Part shown: piece after piece, positions 8,757 to 18,812 of the stretch
Layout: every line of letters starts with the position of its first letter
Numbering within the stretch: position 1 is the stretch's first letter
NCBI GenBank assembly: GCA_964538565.1
Contig: CAZIGW010000055.1
Span: 1 to 64,000 of the forward strand
DNA: 64,000 nt
Origin: CAYVBN01 sp964538565
GTDB lineage: Bacteria; Pseudomonadota; Alphaproteobacteria; Rhizobiales; Xanthobacteraceae
Reading direction: 5' to 3'
Position numbers and translations under genes: made by a program
The notes under the pieces: model-generated
The model's input: the letters and a program-made list of their open reading frames with translations, nothing else
Databases searched by the model: none
What the model was told of the DNA's origin: nothing

Positions 8757-9538
8757 CCGCCGCCGTGCCGCGGGCGCTGATCGCCGAGCATGTCGGGGCG
8801 GAACTGTCCGGCCGCACCGTGATCGAGGACGTATCGCTCACGCTGCGACGCGGCCGCCTCCTCGCCCTGCTCGGGCCGAACGGCGCGGGCAAGACCACGC
8901 TGGTGCGCGCGCTCGTCGGGCTCCTGCCGGCGCACGGCAGCATCCGGCTCGACGACCAGCCGATGGCCAATCTCTCGCCACGTCAGCGCGCGCGCACGAT
9001 CGCCTATCTGCCGCAGGGCCACACCTTCGCCTGGCCGATGCCGGTCGCCTCCGTCGTCGCGCTCGGACGCATCGCGCACGCCGATCCGTTCTCGCCGCCG
9101 AGCGCGGCCGACGCAGCGGCGGTGCGCAAGGCGCTGGCGTCGACCGCGACGGAGGCGCTCGCGGAGCGGCCGGTGACCGCCCTGTCCGGCGGCGAGCGCG
9201 CCCGCGTCGCGCTCGCCCGTGCGCTCGCGGCCGAAGCACCCTTCCTGCTCGCCGACGAGCCGACCGTGTCGCTCGATCCGCGCCATCAGCTCGTGGTGAT
9301 GGAACTGCTGCGGCAGGCGGCGCGCGGCGGCACGGCGGTGCTCGTCGTCGTGCACGATCTCGCGCTCGCGGCACGCTTCGCGGACTCCCTCGTGCTGATG
9401 GCGAACGGACGCATCGTCGCCGACGGCCCGCCGCAACGTACGCTGACGCCGGAGCGGATCGCGGCCGTGTTCGGCGTCGAGGCCTCGACGATCGCCACCG
9501 AGTTCGGACAGATGCCGGTCGTGCAGCGGCCGCTGTGA
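8753..9538 (+). CDS. FecE/BtuD-family ABC transporter ATP-binding protein
   Basis: ATPase of the chelate/corrinoid importer; 261 residues. Walker A is GPNGAGKTT, the signature is [15 protein letters not shown], Walker B is [15 protein letters not shown] and the switch histidine lies in [12 protein letters not shown]. The [10 protein letters not shown] and PQ motif ([11 protein letters not shown]) are characteristic of the FepC/BtuD group. The start is GTG at 8753 inside the GTGA overlap with the permease stop, implying coupled translation. The open frame extends further upstream opposite the permease, but that part is a shadow. Confidence 0.87.
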   Translation: MTAAVPRALIAEHVGAELSGRTVIEDVSLTLRRGRLLALLGPNGAGKTTLVRALVGLLPAHGSIRLDDQPMANLSPRQRARTIAYLPQGHTFAWPMPVASVVALGRIAHADPFSPPSAADAAAVRKALASTATEALAERPVTALSGGERARVALARALAAEAPFLLADEPTVSLDPRHQLVVMELLRQAARGGTAVLVVVHDLALAARFADSLVLMANGRIVADGPPQRTLTPERIAAVFGVEASTIATEFGQMPVVQRPL

Positions 9539-9800
9539 ACGCGCGATCCGCGCTCGCGCCGAGTGCGGCGTGGCGGAGGCCGGAATCGCGGAGGCATCCG
9601 TTGCCGCCGAACGCCCCGCGACAGCAAGCCGCTGCTCGTCCGCGGCGCATCTGAAAAAGAACATTTTTTTGCAACCGGATTCGGCTTCCGGCGCTTGTCA
9701 TCCGCCTTCGACTCCGCAACGCTGCCGGAGCCGAGGCGCCGTTCGGAACAACTTTCGGAATTTCCGGCTGGCTGATGTTCGATCAAATTGGGGAGAGCGT

Positions 9801-10910
9801 ATGCCAAACCGACACGGAAACCGAGACCAGCGCTCGAAGACGCAACACTGGATTGCGCGCATGATGGAACGCCCGGTGCGGTCCGCGATGAGCCGTCGCC
9901 GCCTCGCACGCGCGATCGCGTTTGCCGCCGTCGGCGCCATGCTTTTCGCGGTCTCCAGCGCGCACGCGCAGAGAATGCTGCTCAACGTGTCGTACGACCC
10001 GACGCGGGAACTCTATCGCGACCTCAATGCGCTGTTCGCGGCCGACTGGAACAAGCGGACGGGCGAGAGCATCACGATCCGCATGTCGCACGGAGGATCC
10101 GGCGCGCAGGCACGTGCGGTGATCGACGGCCTCGCCGCGTCCGTGGTGACGCTGGCGCTCGCCGCCGACATCGACGCGATCGCGCGCGCGACCGGAAAAA
10201 TTCCCGCTGACTTGCAGAAGCGCCTGCCCAACAACTCCTCTCCCTACACCTCCACGATCGTGTTCCTCGTGCGCAAGGGAAACCCCAAGAACATCCGGGA
10301 CTGGGACGACCTGGTCCGCCGCGACGTGCAGGTGATCACGCCCAATCCGAAGACGTCGGGCGGCGCACGCTGGAACTACCTTGCGGCCTGGGGCGCCGTG
10401 CTCGACAAGTCGCATGACGAAGCGAAAGCGAAAGCGTTCGTCTCCGCGCTCTACCGCAACGTCCCGGTGCTCGACACCGGCGCGCGCGGCGCCACCACCA
10501 CGTTCGCCCAGCGCGGCATCGGCGACGTGTTGATCGCCTGGGAGAACGAGGCCCACCTCGCGCTCGCGCAGTTCGGCGCCGAGAAGTTCGACATCGTGGT
10601 TCCGACCATCTCCATCCGCGCCGAACCGCCGGTCGCGCTGGTCGACGGCAATGTCGATTCCGCGGGGACCCGGGCGCCGGCGCAGGCCTACCTCGAGTTC
10701 CTCTACACGCCGGACGCCCAGGCCGTCATGGCGAAGCATTTTTACCGCCCCGTCAATCCCGAGCGCGCCGCCAAAGCCGACCTCGACCGCCTGCCGCAGA
10801 TGAAGCTCTTCACCATCGACCAGATGTTCGGCGGCTGGGACAACGTCCAGACGCGGCATTTCGGCGACGGCGGCATCTTCGACGACATCGTGCGCGCGAG
10901 TCGCCGTTGA
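9801..10910 (+). CDS. sbp: Sulfate/thiosulfate ABC transporter substrate-binding protein
   Basis: Periplasmic sulfate (or thiosulfate) receptor. The mature region starts with [20 protein letters not shown], the Sbp/CysP hallmark, followed by the oxyanion-binding segment [16 protein letters not shown] and [16 protein letters not shown]. It is 369 residues from the ATG at 9801, which has a good ribosome site (GGGGAG, 5 bases away). That start gives an unusually long basic n-region of about 35 residues before the hydrophobic core; internal ATGs at 9861 and 9891 would give a normal leader. The preceding 262 bases hold no gene; they contain an AT-rich A/T-tract around 9653-9670. First gene of the cys operon. 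Confidence 0.92.
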   Translation: MPNRHGNRDQRSKTQHWIARMMERPVRSAMSRRRLARAIAFAAVGAMLFAVSSAHAQRMLLNVSYDPTRELYRDLNALFAADWNKRTGESITIRMSHGGSGAQARAVIDGLAASVVTLALAADIDAIARATGKIPADLQKRLPNNSSPYTSTIVFLVRKGNPKNIRDWDDLVRRDVQVITPNPKTSGGARWNYLAAWGAVLDKSHDEAKAKAFVSALYRNVPVLDTGARGATTTFAQRGIGDVLIAWENEAHLALAQFGAEKFDIVVPTISIRAEPPVALVDGNVDSAGTRAPAQAYLEFLYTPDAQAVMAKHFYRPVNPERAAKADLDRLPQMKLFTIDQMFGGWDNVQTRHFGDGGIFDDIVRASRR

Positions 10911-10943
10911 CGTAGCATCGTGCACCTTCGACACTGGAAAGCG

Positions 10944-11780
10944 ATGCAGCCCCGATTCAAGCGACCAAGCGCCATTCCGGGCTTCGGGCTCGCGCTCGGC
11001 TACACGTTCCTCTACCTCGCGCTGATCGTGCTGTTGCCGCTCGCCGCCCTCCTGCTCAAGGCGTCGGACCTCGGCTTGCACGGCCTGTGGGCGATCGCCG
11101 CCGAGCCGCGCGTGCTCGCCGCCCTGCGCACGAGCTTCGGGCTCGCCGTGCTCGCCGCGTTCGTCGACGCGATCTTCGGCCTGCTGGTCGCCTGGGTGTT
11201 GACGCGCTACGCCTTTCCTGGCCGGCGGCTGCTCGACGCCGCCGTCGACCTGCCGTTCGCGCTGCCGACCGCGGTCGCCGGCATCGCGCTCGCAAGCCGC
11301 TACGCGCCGAACGGCTGGCTCGGCGCGCCGCTCGCCGATCTCGGCCTCAAGGTCGCCTTCACGCCGCTCGGCATCTTCGTGGCGCTCGTGTTCGTCGGCC
11401 TTCCGTTCACGGTGCGCACCGTACAACCGCTGATCGTCGAGATCGACCGCGAGCTCGAAGAAGCGTCGGCGACGCTCGGGGCGAGCCGCCGGCAGACATT
11501 GATGCGCGTCATCGTCCCGATGCTCACGCCGTCGATTCTCACCGGCTTCGCGCTCGCCTTCGCCCGCTCCGTCAGCGAATACGGCTCGGTCATCTTCATC
11601 GCCGGCAACGTTCCCTACGTCTCGGAGATCGCGCCGCTGCTCGTCGTCATCCGGCTCGAAGAATACAACTACGCCGGCGCGACCGGGATCGCCGCCGTCA
11701 TGCTGGCGCTGTCGTTCGTGATCCTGCTCATCGTCAATCTGATTCAGGCGTGGAGCCGGCGGAGGTTCGGGCATGCGTAG
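10944..11780 (+). CDS. cysT: Sulfate ABC transporter permease CysT
   Basis: One of two inner-membrane permeases for sulfate/thiosulfate. The 278-residue product begins [25 protein letters not shown], aligning with the CysT/CysU start 'LPGF-L-LG'; a GTG 24 bases upstream is the alternative. It has about six membrane helices and an EAA coupling loop, [26 protein letters not shown], followed by [16 protein letters not shown], a CysT-specific segment. It ends within cysW (8-base overlap) and follows sbp by 33 bases. Confidence 0.92.
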   Translation: MQPRFKRPSAIPGFGLALGYTFLYLALIVLLPLAALLLKASDLGLHGLWAIAAEPRVLAALRTSFGLAVLAAFVDAIFGLLVAWVLTRYAFPGRRLLDAAVDLPFALPTAVAGIALASRYAPNGWLGAPLADLGLKVAFTPLGIFVALVFVGLPFTVRTVQPLIVEIDRELEEASATLGASRRQTLMRVIVPMLTPSILTGFALAFARSVSEYGSVIFIAGNVPYVSEIAPLLVVIRLEEYNYAGATGIAAVMLALSFVILLIVNLIQAWSRRRFGHA

Positions 11781-12651
11781 GACGCGTGTGCCGCGAAGGG
11801 CGGCGCAAGGCCATCGCGCGGTCACGACCGAATCGCCTGCGGCGCGTTCGGCCTTGATCGTGCTTGCGGTCGCCTTCCTTGGTCTCTTTCTCATCCTGCC
11901 GGTGGTCGTCGTCTTCGCCGAGGCGTTCCGCCGCGGCGTCGGCGCCTACCTGGCCGAGTTCCACGATCCCGACGCACAGGCCGCGATCCGGCTGACGCTG
12001 ACGGTCGCGGCGATCGCGGTCCCGCTCAACCTTCTGTTCGGTCTCGCCGCCTCGTGGTCGATCGCCAAATTCGAGTTTCGCGGCAAGAGTCTCCTGATCA
12101 CTCTCATCGACCTGCCGTTCTCCGTGTCGCCGGTCGTGGCCGGTCTCGTCTACGTCCTGGTGTTCGGCACCCAGGGCCTGTTCGGACCCTGGCTGCAGGC
12201 GCACGGCGTCGAAGTCATCTTCGCCCTGCCCGGCATCGTGCTCGCCACGGTGTTCGTCACCTTTCCGTTCATCGCCCGCGAGCTGATCCCGCTCATGCAG
12301 GAGCAGGGCACGACCGACGAGGAGGCCGCCTTGACGCTCGGCGCCGGCGGGCTGCGCACATTCTTCACCGTCACGCTGCCCAACGTACGCTGGGGCCTCC
12401 TCTACGGCGTTCTCCTCTGCAACGCGCGCGCCATGGGCGAGTTCGGCGCGGTCGCGGTCGTCTCCGGCCATATCCGCGTCTTGACCAACACGATGCCGCT
12501 GCACGTCGAGATTCTCTACAACGAGTACAACTTCGTCGCCGCCTTCACGATCGCCTCGCTGCTGGCGCTCCTCGCGCTGGTGACGCTCGCCGCCAAGACG
12601 TTTCTCGAATGGCGCTACGGCGAAGCACTCGCCGCGACCACGCGCCACTGA
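11773..12651 (+). CDS. cysW: Sulfate ABC transporter permease CysW
   Basis: Second permease subunit, pairing with CysT. It has 292 residues and six predicted membrane helices. The coupling loop [26 protein letters not shown] and the segment [18 protein letters not shown] are diagnostic of CysW. The ATG lies inside the end of cysT, and the stop overlaps the cysA start (TGATG), so the three genes are translationally coupled. The first 25 residues are extra basic sequence before the first helix. Good confidence from both motif and position. Confidence 0.92.
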   Translation: MRRTRVPRRAAQGHRAVTTESPAARSALIVLAVAFLGLFLILPVVVVFAEAFRRGVGAYLAEFHDPDAQAAIRLTLTVAAIAVPLNLLFGLAASWSIAKFEFRGKSLLITLIDLPFSVSPVVAGLVYVLVFGTQGLFGPWLQAHGVEVIFALPGIVLATVFVTFPFIARELIPLMQEQGTTDEEAALTLGAGGLRTFFTVTLPNVRWGLLYGVLLCNARAMGEFGAVAVVSGHIRVLTNTMPLHVEILYNEYNFVAAFTIASLLALLALVTLAAKTFLEWRYGEALAATTRH

Positions 12652-13700
12652 TGGAGCCGACGGTGGACATCCGTATTCTCGGCATCTCCAAGGAGTTCGG
12701 CACGACCGGCGCGCTGCGCGACGTGAGCCTCGACATCGCGGAGGGCGAACTCGTGGCGCTGCTCGGACCCTCCGGCTCGGGCAAGACGACGCTCCTTCGC
12801 GTCATCGCCGGGCTCGAGACGCCGAGTGCGGGCCGGGTGCTGATCGCCAACGAGGACGCCACGCGGCTGCCCGTGCAGAGCCGGCGCATCGGCTTCGTGT
12901 TCCAGCACTACGCGCTGTTCAAGCATCTCACCGTGTTCGAGAACATCGCCTACGGCCTTCGCGTGCGCGCGCGGGCCGAGCGCCCGGCGGGAAGCGAGAT
13001 CGCGCGCCGCGTGCGCGAGCTGCTCGAACTCGTGCAGCTCCCGGATGTGGAAAAGCGCTATCCGATGCAGCTCTCGGGCGGCCAGCGCCAGCGCGTGGCG
13101 CTGGCGCGCGCGCTCGCGGTGGAGCCGCGGGTTCTCCTGCTCGACGAGCCGTTCGGCGCGCTCGACGCCAAGGTGCGCAAGGATCTGCGGCGCTGGCTGC
13201 GCGAGGTGCACGAGCGCACGGGACACACGACCATCTTCGTCACTCATGACCAGGAAGAGGCGCTGGAGCTCGCCGACCGAGTCGCGATCCTCAACGAAGG
13301 CCGGCTCGAGCAGATCGGGACCGCCGACGACGTCTACGACCGGCCCGCCTCCCCTTTCGTCATGGCCTTCGTGGGCGACACGAGCACGCTGCCGATCGAG
13401 ATGTGCGAGGGGCGTATGAGCGTCGGCGGCGTGACGGTGGCGGCCGACATCCAGGGCGAGGCGAACGGCCGCGCGCATCTCTACCTGCGGCCCGGCGACG
13501 TCGTCCTGACGGACGTCGAATCCTCTCCCCTCCGGGGCACGGTGAGCGGCATGCGCCGCACTGCGACCGGACGCCGCGTTCAGGTGCAGATCGGTCCTGC
13601 CGAGACCGTCATCGAGATCGAGGCGCCGGCGAGCGCCTGCGCGAAGGTCGGCGACCGCGTCGGCGTCACCATCCGCCAGGGCCGCGTATTCGCCGCCTGA
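12651..13700 (+). CDS. cysA: Sulfate/thiosulfate import ATP-binding protein CysA
   Basis: ATPase of the sulfate importer, 349 residues. Walker A is GPSGSGKTT, the Q-loop is [21 protein letters not shown], the signature is [15 protein letters not shown], Walker B is [22 protein letters not shown] and the switch region is [13 protein letters not shown]. The ATPase core is followed by the CysA linker [16 protein letters not shown] and a TOBE-like domain (YLRPGDVVL), so this ATPase keeps its regulatory half, unlike ModC and the interrupted ATPase near 61 kb. The ATG at 12651 shares its A with the cysW stop. Last gene of the operon. Confidence 0.93.
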   Translation: MEPTVDIRILGISKEFGTTGALRDVSLDIAEGELVALLGPSGSGKTTLLRVIAGLETPSAGRVLIANEDATRLPVQSRRIGFVFQHYALFKHLTVFENIAYGLRVRARAERPAGSEIARRVRELLELVQLPDVEKRYPMQLSGGQRQRVALARALAVEPRVLLLDEPFGALDAKVRKDLRRWLREVHERTGHTTIFVTHDQEEALELADRVAILNEGRLEQIGTADDVYDRPASPFVMAFVGDTSTLPIEMCEGRMSVGGVTVAADIQGEANGRAHLYLRPGDVVLTDVESSPLRGTVSGMRRTATGRRVQVQIGPAETVIEIEAPASACAKVGDRVGVTIRQGRVFAA

Positions 13701-13793
13701 GGGCCCGGCGCCGTTGAACCCGCGCCCGCCCGCGCGCGACCAATGACTATCGAGGCCAGGCGGCCGCCCCCACCTGACGGACGAAAACGCACC

Positions 13794-14036
13794 ATGTCGA
13801 ACCAGACGAAGATTGTCGTGGCGGCCGCTGCCGCTCTCACCCTCGGCGCCACCGCGCTCGCCACGACCGGCGCCGCCGAGGCTCACTACGAGCACTTCCA
13901 CTACGGGTTCGGCTACGGCGGCTTCTGCAACACCGACGATGTCCCGAGCTACCAGAGCTGCCACTACGTCCCGCGGTACGACCGCTTCGGCGCCTCTATC
14001 GGCAGCGTCGAGGTTTGCGACGACGCGGACGACTGA
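13794..14036 (+). CDS. Small secreted hypothetical protein, His/Tyr/Phe-rich
   Basis: An 80-residue protein from ATG 13794 (an ATG at 13743 would add 17 Arg/Pro-rich residues). It has a textbook signal peptide (basic start, AAAAALTLGATALATTGAAEA) and a mature part of roughly 50 residues rich in His, Tyr, Phe and Gly (HYEHFHYGFGYGGF), with three cysteines and an acidic end (DDADD). I recognise no family. It follows cysA by about 90 bases and is followed by a strong hairpin, so it may be read as the tail of the cys operon or as its own unit. Metal binding by the aromatic/His cluster is only a thought. Confidence 0.6.
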   Translation: MSNQTKIVVAAAAALTLGATALATTGAAEAHYEHFHYGFGYGGFCNTDDVPSYQSCHYVPRYDRFGASIGSVEVCDDADD

Positions 14037-14093
14037 GCCGACCCAACCGTCGGTCGGCGCGTGCGCCCCCATCCACCCCCGCGCCGATACGAT

Positions 14094-14131
14094 CGACCCG
14101 CCCGGACCCGTTTCGGGCGGGTCGTTGCTTT
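14094..14131 (+). terminator. Rho-independent terminator after the small secreted protein
   Basis: Perfect 11-base inverted repeat CGACCCGCCCG/CGGGCGGGTCG (14094-14104 and 14114-14124) with a 9-base loop and a short T-rich tail (TTGCTTT). It separates the cys region from quiC. Confidence 0.7.
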
Positions 14132-14136
14132 CCGGG

Positions 14137-14166
14137 TTGACACGGGGCATCTCTGGACGAGCAAAT
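14137..14166 (+). promoter_or_regulatory. Candidate promoter of quiC
   Basis: Consensus TTGACA at 14137-14142, then 18 bases and GCAAAT at 14161-14166 (3 of 6 to TATAAT). It lies directly after the terminator and about 70 bases before the quiC start. The -35 is strong, the -10 weak. Confidence 0.4.
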
Positions 14167-14235
14167 GTCGTGGTTCGACCGATTCCGGTGAGAGGTTCGA
14201 CGGTCCCTCTCGACGTGCTCGACCAGGAGGCTCAG

Positions 14236-16158
14236 GTGTTTCGATCGATCGCCACGGTGTCGCTCGGAGGAACCCTGATCGACAAGATGACCGCCATCGC
14301 GGCGGCAGGCTTCGACGGCTTCGAGATCTTCGAGAACGACCTGCTGTATTTCGACGGCACGCCCGCCGACGTGAAGCGCATCGCCGGCGACCTCGGCCTG
14401 CGCATCCTGCTGTTCCAACCGTTCCGCGATTTCGAGGCGGGGCCGCGCGAGCGCCTGCAGCGCAACCTCGACCGCGCCGAACGCAAGTTCGACGTGATGG
14501 AGCAGCTCGACGTCGACCTGATGCTCGTGTGCAGCAGCGTCGCGCCGGACGCGGTCGACGACGACGCGCTCGCGGCCGGCGATCTGCACGAGCTCGGCCA
14601 GCGCGCCGCGCGGCGCGGATTGCGCATCGGCTACGAGGCGCTGTGCTGGGGCCGCAACGTCAGCACCTATGGGCACGCCTGGAAGATCGTGCAGGCCGCG
14701 GACCACCCGGCGGTCGGCCTCGTGGTCGACAGTTTCCACACGCTCGCGATCCGCGACGACGACAGCGGCATCGCCGAGATCCCGGGCGACCGCATCTTCA
14801 TGCTGCAGATCGCCGACGCCCCGCTGATCCAGCTCGACCCGCTGTCGTGGAGCCGGCACTTCCGCCTGTTCCCGGGGCAGGGCGCCTTTCCGCTGACGCG
14901 CTTCGTGCGCAACGTCGTGGCTTCCGGCTACGGCGGGCCGATCTCGCTCGAGATCTTCAACGACGAGTTCCGCGCCGCGCCGCCGCGTCCGACCGCGATC
15001 GACGCCATGCGCTCGCTCATCCTGCTGGAGGAGCAGCTGATCGCCGAATCCGGCGTGAAGCCGGCGAGCCCGGTCGTCGCCGGGATGCTGGCGCCGCCCG
15101 CCGCCCCGGTCTGCCGCGGCTTCGAGTTCGTGGAGTTCGCGGTCGACGCCGATACGCGGCCGCGGCTCGCCGCCATGTTCGACGCCATGGGATTCGCCCA
15201 GACCGGCGTGCACCGGTCGAAGGACGTGAGCCTGCACAGCCAGGGCGACGTGCACCTGATCCTCAACGCCGAGAAGGACTCCTTCGCCCATTCGTATTTC
15301 CTGGTGCACGGGCCGTCGGTGTGCGCGCTCGCCTTCCGGGTCGACGACGCCCAGCGCGCGACGGAGCGCGCGCTGCGCTACAAGGCGCAGACATTCCGCG
15401 GGCGCGTCGGACCGAACGAGCTCGTCATCCCGGCAATCCGCGGGCTCGAGGGCAGCCTCGTCTATCTGGTCGAGCGTTTCGGCGCGCAGGGCACGATCTA
15501 CGACGTCGATTTCCGGCCGCCGCCCCAGCCCGCCCGGACCAACGACTGCGGCCTCAAGAGCATCGACCACGTGGCGCAGGTGATGCCGCGCGGCCAGCTC
15601 GACGGTGCGCTCCTGTTCTACCGCTCGGTGTTCGGCTTCGAGGCCGAGCCCGCCTTCGAGCTCATCGACCCGTACGGCCTGATTCAGAGCCGCGTGGTGG
15701 AGAACGCCGACCGCACCGTGCGCATCCCGCTCAACGCCTCGCTCAGCCCCAACACGACCAGCGCCCGGTTCGTGGCGACCTACAGCGGCGCCGGCGTGCA
15801 CCACATCGCCATCACGACCGACGACATCTTCGCCACCATCCGTGCCATGCGGGCGAACGACGTTCCGCTGCTCGAGATCCCGGCGAACTACTACGAGAAC
15901 CTGGCGGCGCTCTACGATCTCCCGGCCGACCGGCTCGAGGAGATGCGCCGGCTGTCGATCCTCTACGACCGCACCAATGCCGGCGAATTCTTCCACGCCT
16001 ACACGCTCGCCTTCGACGGCCGCTTCTTCTTCGAGTTCGTCGAACGCCGCAACTACGACGGGTTCGGTGCGGCAAACGCGTCCGTGCGCCTCGCCGCACA
16101 GGCGGTCCACGACACCTCCCAGCGAACCGCGCGCGTGTCCGGTCAGGCGGCGATCTGA
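14236..16158 (+). CDS. quiC: 3-Dehydroshikimate dehydratase with C-terminal HPPD-like (VOC) domain, QuiC type
   Basis: Converts 3-dehydroshikimate to protocatechuate, feeding quinate/shikimate carbon into the beta-ketoadipate pathway. The 640-residue protein is the two-domain form: an N-terminal sugar-phosphate-isomerase-like TIM barrel (about 1-275, starting FRSIATVSLGGTLIDKMTAI, with GYEALCWGRN and the metal-site region LEIFNDEF) and a C-terminal 4-hydroxyphenylpyruvate-dioxygenase-like half whose 2-His-1-Glu iron triad is preserved (His445, His523, Glu600). The start is GTG 14236 because AGGAGG sits 5 bases before it; the frame is open further upstream without good starts. Protocatechuate formation is known for the family; a role for the second domain is not established. 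Confidence 0.85.
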   Translation: MFRSIATVSLGGTLIDKMTAIAAAGFDGFEIFENDLLYFDGTPADVKRIAGDLGLRILLFQPFRDFEAGPRERLQRNLDRAERKFDVMEQLDVDLMLVCSSVAPDAVDDDALAAGDLHELGQRAARRGLRIGYEALCWGRNVSTYGHAWKIVQAADHPAVGLVVDSFHTLAIRDDDSGIAEIPGDRIFMLQIADAPLIQLDPLSWSRHFRLFPGQGAFPLTRFVRNVVASGYGGPISLEIFNDEFRAAPPRPTAIDAMRSLILLEEQLIAESGVKPASPVVAGMLAPPAAPVCRGFEFVEFAVDADTRPRLAAMFDAMGFAQTGVHRSKDVSLHSQGDVHLILNAEKDSFAHSYFLVHGPSVCALAFRVDDAQRATERALRYKAQTFRGRVGPNELVIPAIRGLEGSLVYLVERFGAQGTIYDVDFRPPPQPARTNDCGLKSIDHVAQVMPRGQLDGALLFYRSVFGFEAEPAFELIDPYGLIQSRVVENADRTVRIPLNASLSPNTTSARFVATYSGAGVHHIAITTDDIFATIRAMRANDVPLLEIPANYYENLAALYDLPADRLEEMRRLSILYDRTNAGEFFHAYTLAFDGRFFFEFVERRNYDGFGAANASVRLAAQAVHDTSQRTARVSGQAAI

Positions 16159-16189
16159 CCGTCGGCAGGGCTCGTCGGCCGCCCGCGGC

Positions 16190-16219
16190 TTGACAGGGCG
16201 GCAGCGTGCTTTCTGTATG
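16190..16219 (+). promoter_or_regulatory. Candidate promoter upstream of the TIM-barrel gene
   Basis: Consensus TTGACA at 16190-16195 followed after 18 bases by TGTATG (16214-16219), about 40 bases before the next ATG. Hexamer matching only. Confidence 0.35.
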
Positions 16220-16254
16220 CCGGGCGGCCAGCGGACGCGGCCGCGGGGGACGTC

Positions 16255-17085
16255 ATGTCGACCAGAAACCTTTCGCTCAATCTCGGCACCGTGCGCCGGC
16301 AGTGGAGCCTGCGCGAGGCGGTGGAGGCCTGCGCGCGCCACGGCTATGCCGGGGCGGCGCCCTGGCGTGATCAGGTGGCCGAGACCGGCCTTGCGGAAGC
16401 CGCGCGCATCTTCAAAGCCAACGGCATCCGGGTGACCGGCTATTGCCGCGGCGGCATGTTCGCCGCGCTCGACGACACCGGACGGCGCATGGCGATCGAC
16501 GACAACAGGCGCATGATCGACGAGGCGGCGGCGCTCGGCGCCGAGTGCATCGTGATGATCGGCGGCGGGCTGCCGGAGGGTTCGCGCGACATCGCCGCCG
16601 CCCGCCGCATGTTCGCCGACGGCATCGCGGCCGTGCTGCCGCATGCCCGCGCGTGCGGCGTTGCGCTAGCGCTCGAGCCGCTGCATCCGATGTACGCGGC
16701 CGACCGCGGCTGCATCAGCACGCTGGCGGAGGTGAACGAGCTTTGTGACGCGCTGGGAGAGGGCGTCGGAATTGCCGTCGACGTCTATCACGTCTGGTGG
16801 GACCCCGACCTCGCCGGGCAGATCGCGCGCGCAGGCAGACGCATCATCGCCCACCACATCTGCGACTGGCTCGTGCCGACCCGGCATCTGCTGACCGATC
16901 GTGGCATGATGGGCGACGGCGTGATCGATCTCGCCGGCATCCGGGCGATGATCGAGCGCGCCGGCTATCGCGGCCTGCAGGAGGTCGAGATCTTTTCCGA
17001 GGACTGGTGGAACAAGCCGGGCGACGAGGTCCTGGCGATCGCCCGCGAGCGCTTCGACAGCGTGTGCCAGGCGGCCCGATCGTGA
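16255..17085 (+). CDS. Sugar phosphate isomerase/epimerase family TIM-barrel enzyme
   Basis: A 276-residue AP-endonuclease-2-like barrel of the xylose-isomerase/hydroxypyruvate-isomerase superfamily. Metal-site motifs are visible along the barrel: ALEPLHPMYAADRGCI (Glu and His), GIAVDVYHVWWDP (Asp and His), AHHICDWLVPTRHLLTDRGMMGDG (His, Asp) and LQEVEIFSEDWW (Glu). These match an isomerase/dehydratase acting on a small sugar or cyclic acid. It lies between quiC and a TRAP transporter on the same strand, so a role in the same compound class is plausible but unproven. The ATG at 16255 starts MSTRNLSLNLGTV. Confidence 0.78.
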   Translation: MSTRNLSLNLGTVRRQWSLREAVEACARHGYAGAAPWRDQVAETGLAEAARIFKANGIRVTGYCRGGMFAALDDTGRRMAIDDNRRMIDEAAALGAECIVMIGGGLPEGSRDIAAARRMFADGIAAVLPHARACGVALALEPLHPMYAADRGCISTLAEVNELCDALGEGVGIAVDVYHVWWDPDLAGQIARAGRRIIAHHICDWLVPTRHLLTDRGMMGDGVIDLAGIRAMIERAGYRGLQEVEIFSEDWWNKPGDEVLAIARERFDSVCQAARS

Positions 17086-17215
17086 ACGGCTCGCGTCGTT
17101 CGGTCCCTTGCTTTGCGGGTTGAGTTTTGCATTCATAGCCGCAGTCAGGCCGCAAGCCGGGCGCGCCGTTTGTGCGTCCCAGCCGATCCAACGACGCGCC
17201 TGCGGGAGGAACGCC

Positions 17216-18208
17216 ATGTCTCGCACGATTGCTCGCCTGAAAGCCCTGTTGCCGCTCGCCTTCGCGATGTCGCTGTTCGCGGGCGCGACATCCGCGCAGA
17301 CCGAGATCAAGTTCGGCCATGTCGGCGAACCCGGCTCGCTGTTCGACCGTTCGGCGCAGGAGTTCGCCAAGCGCGCCAACGAGAAGCTCGGCGCGAAGGC
17401 CAAGGTGGTGGTGTTCGGATCGAGCCAGCTGGGCGGCGATTCCGAGCTCCTGAAGAAACTCAAGCTCGGCACCGTCGATCTTGCGCTGCCGTCGACCGTG
17501 ATGTCCTCGCAGGTCCCGCTGTTCGGCCTGTTCGAGATGCCCTATCTGGTGAAGGACCGCGCTCACATGGCGCGCATCCGCGACCAGGTCGTGACGCCCG
17601 TCCTGGCGCCGGCGGCCGCCAAGCAGGGCTACAACATCATCGCGGTGTGGGAGAACGGTTTCCGCCACATCACCAATTCGAAGCGTCCGATCGTCAAGCC
17701 CGAGGACCTGAAGGGCCTCAAGCTGCGCGTCCCGCAGGGCGGCTGGCGCGTGAAGATGTTCCAGGCCTACGGGGCCAACCCGAGCCCGATGGCGCTGTCC
17801 GAGGTGTTCGTCGCGTTGCAGACCGGAGTGATGGATGCGCAGGAAAACCCGCTGGCGCAGATCTACCCGTCGCGCTTCTACGAGGTGCAGAAGTATCTCT
17901 CGCTCACCGGCCACGTCTACACGCCGGCCTACGTCACGGCCGGGCGGAGCTGGGGCAACCTGCCGCCCGACGTGCAGAAGGTGCTCACCGACACCGCGAA
18001 GGAGATGCAGCCCGTGGTCGCCAAGATCGCGGCCGAGCTCGATGACGACTACCTCAAGAAGCTTAAGGCCGCCGGCATGCAGGTGAACGAGGCCGACAAG
18101 GACGCCTTCATCAAGGCCAGCGCCAAGATCTACGAGGAGTTCTCCAAGGAGGTCCCGGGCGGGAAGGACCTGATCGACAAGTCGCTCGCGCTCGGCAAGT
18201 CGTCCTGA
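17216..18208 (+). CDS. TRAP transporter periplasmic solute receptor (DctP family)
   Basis: A 330-residue solute receptor for a tripartite ATP-independent transporter, exporting its mature domain by a signal peptide of about 28 residues (FAMSLFAGATSAQ). Family landmarks: EIKFGHVGEPGSLFDRSAQEFAKRAN, LGGDSELLKKLKLGTVDLALPS, and the carboxylate-binding region around LRVPQGGWRVKMFQAYGANPSPMALSEVFVALQTGVMDAQENP. The arginine preceding Val-Pro is the usual ligand carboxylate anchor. The ATG at 17216 has GGGAGG before it; the longer open frame upstream lacks a good start. The substrate is likely an organic acid, possibly linked to the quiC pathway. Confidence 0.88.
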   Translation: MSRTIARLKALLPLAFAMSLFAGATSAQTEIKFGHVGEPGSLFDRSAQEFAKRANEKLGAKAKVVVFGSSQLGGDSELLKKLKLGTVDLALPSTVMSSQVPLFGLFEMPYLVKDRAHMARIRDQVVTPVLAPAAAKQGYNIIAVWENGFRHITNSKRPIVKPEDLKGLKLRVPQGGWRVKMFQAYGANPSPMALSEVFVALQTGVMDAQENPLAQIYPSRFYEVQKYLSLTGHVYTPAYVTAGRSWGNLPPDVQKVLTDTAKEMQPVVAKIAAELDDDYLKKLKAAGMQVNEADKDAFIKASAKIYEEFSKEVPGGKDLIDKSLALGKSS

Positions 18209-18242
18209 TCGCGACGACGCGGCCGAACCTGGGGGATCGCGG

Positions 18243-18812
18243 GTGACTTTGGACAGGATGCGGGCCGTGTTCGGGCGATTGCTCGAAGCGATCGTCGTCG
18301 CCCTCATGGTCGCGCTGACGCTGCTCGTCATCACCGGCTCCGCCTTCCGGTATCTCGGCAGCGCGCTTTCCTGGTACGACGAGCTGACCGGCATCGGCAT
18401 GGTCTGGCTCACCTACTACGGATCGGCGCTCGCCGCGCTCAAGGGCTCGCACATCGGCGTGCCCGGCTTCGTCAACGCCATGCCGGCCCGTGCGCGGCTC
18501 GTCACCACGATCTTCGCCGAGGCCTGCGTGTTCGTGTTCTTCATCGTGCTCGCCGTCACGGGCACCGAGGTGCTCATCATCCTCGGCGGCGACACGATGG
18601 TGAGCCTGGACTGGGTTCCGCTGCGGCTGACCCAGTCGGTCATACCGATCGGCGCGGTGCTGTTCATCATCGCCGAGGCGCTGCGCCTGCCGCAGGTGCT
18701 GCGCGAGGCCCGCGGCAGCGGGTTCATCGACGTCGAGCTCAAGGAAGCGCTGGAGCACGCGGGCGAGCCGGTGCCGGGCGCCGGCACCACGACGGAAGGC
18801 GCGCGCGCATGA
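18243..18812 (+). CDS. TRAP transporter small membrane subunit (DctQ family)
   Basis: A 189-residue membrane protein with four hydrophobic helices, the normal build of a DctQ subunit. The conserved segment SALSWYDELTGIGMVWLTYYGSALA, with the Trp/Tyr/Glu signature, lies between helices one and two. The start is GTG 18243, preceded by GGGGGATC. The last four bases overlap the DctM gene (ATGA). The acidic C-terminal tail is cytoplasmic. Confidence 0.86.
   Translation: MTLDRMRAVFGRLLEAIVVALMVALTLLVITGSAFRYLGSALSWYDELTGIGMVWLTYYGSALAALKGSHIGVPGFVNAMPARARLVTTIFAEACVFVFFIVLAVTGTEVLIILGGDTMVSLDWVPLRLTQSVIPIGAVLFIIAEALRLPQVLREARGSGFIDVELKEALEHAGEPVPGAGTTTEGARA

Noticed and set aside
13996..16644. An 882-codon minus-strand open frame
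   Set aside because: Antisense to quiC and the TIM-barrel gene, with no recognisable domain and shadow-like composition.
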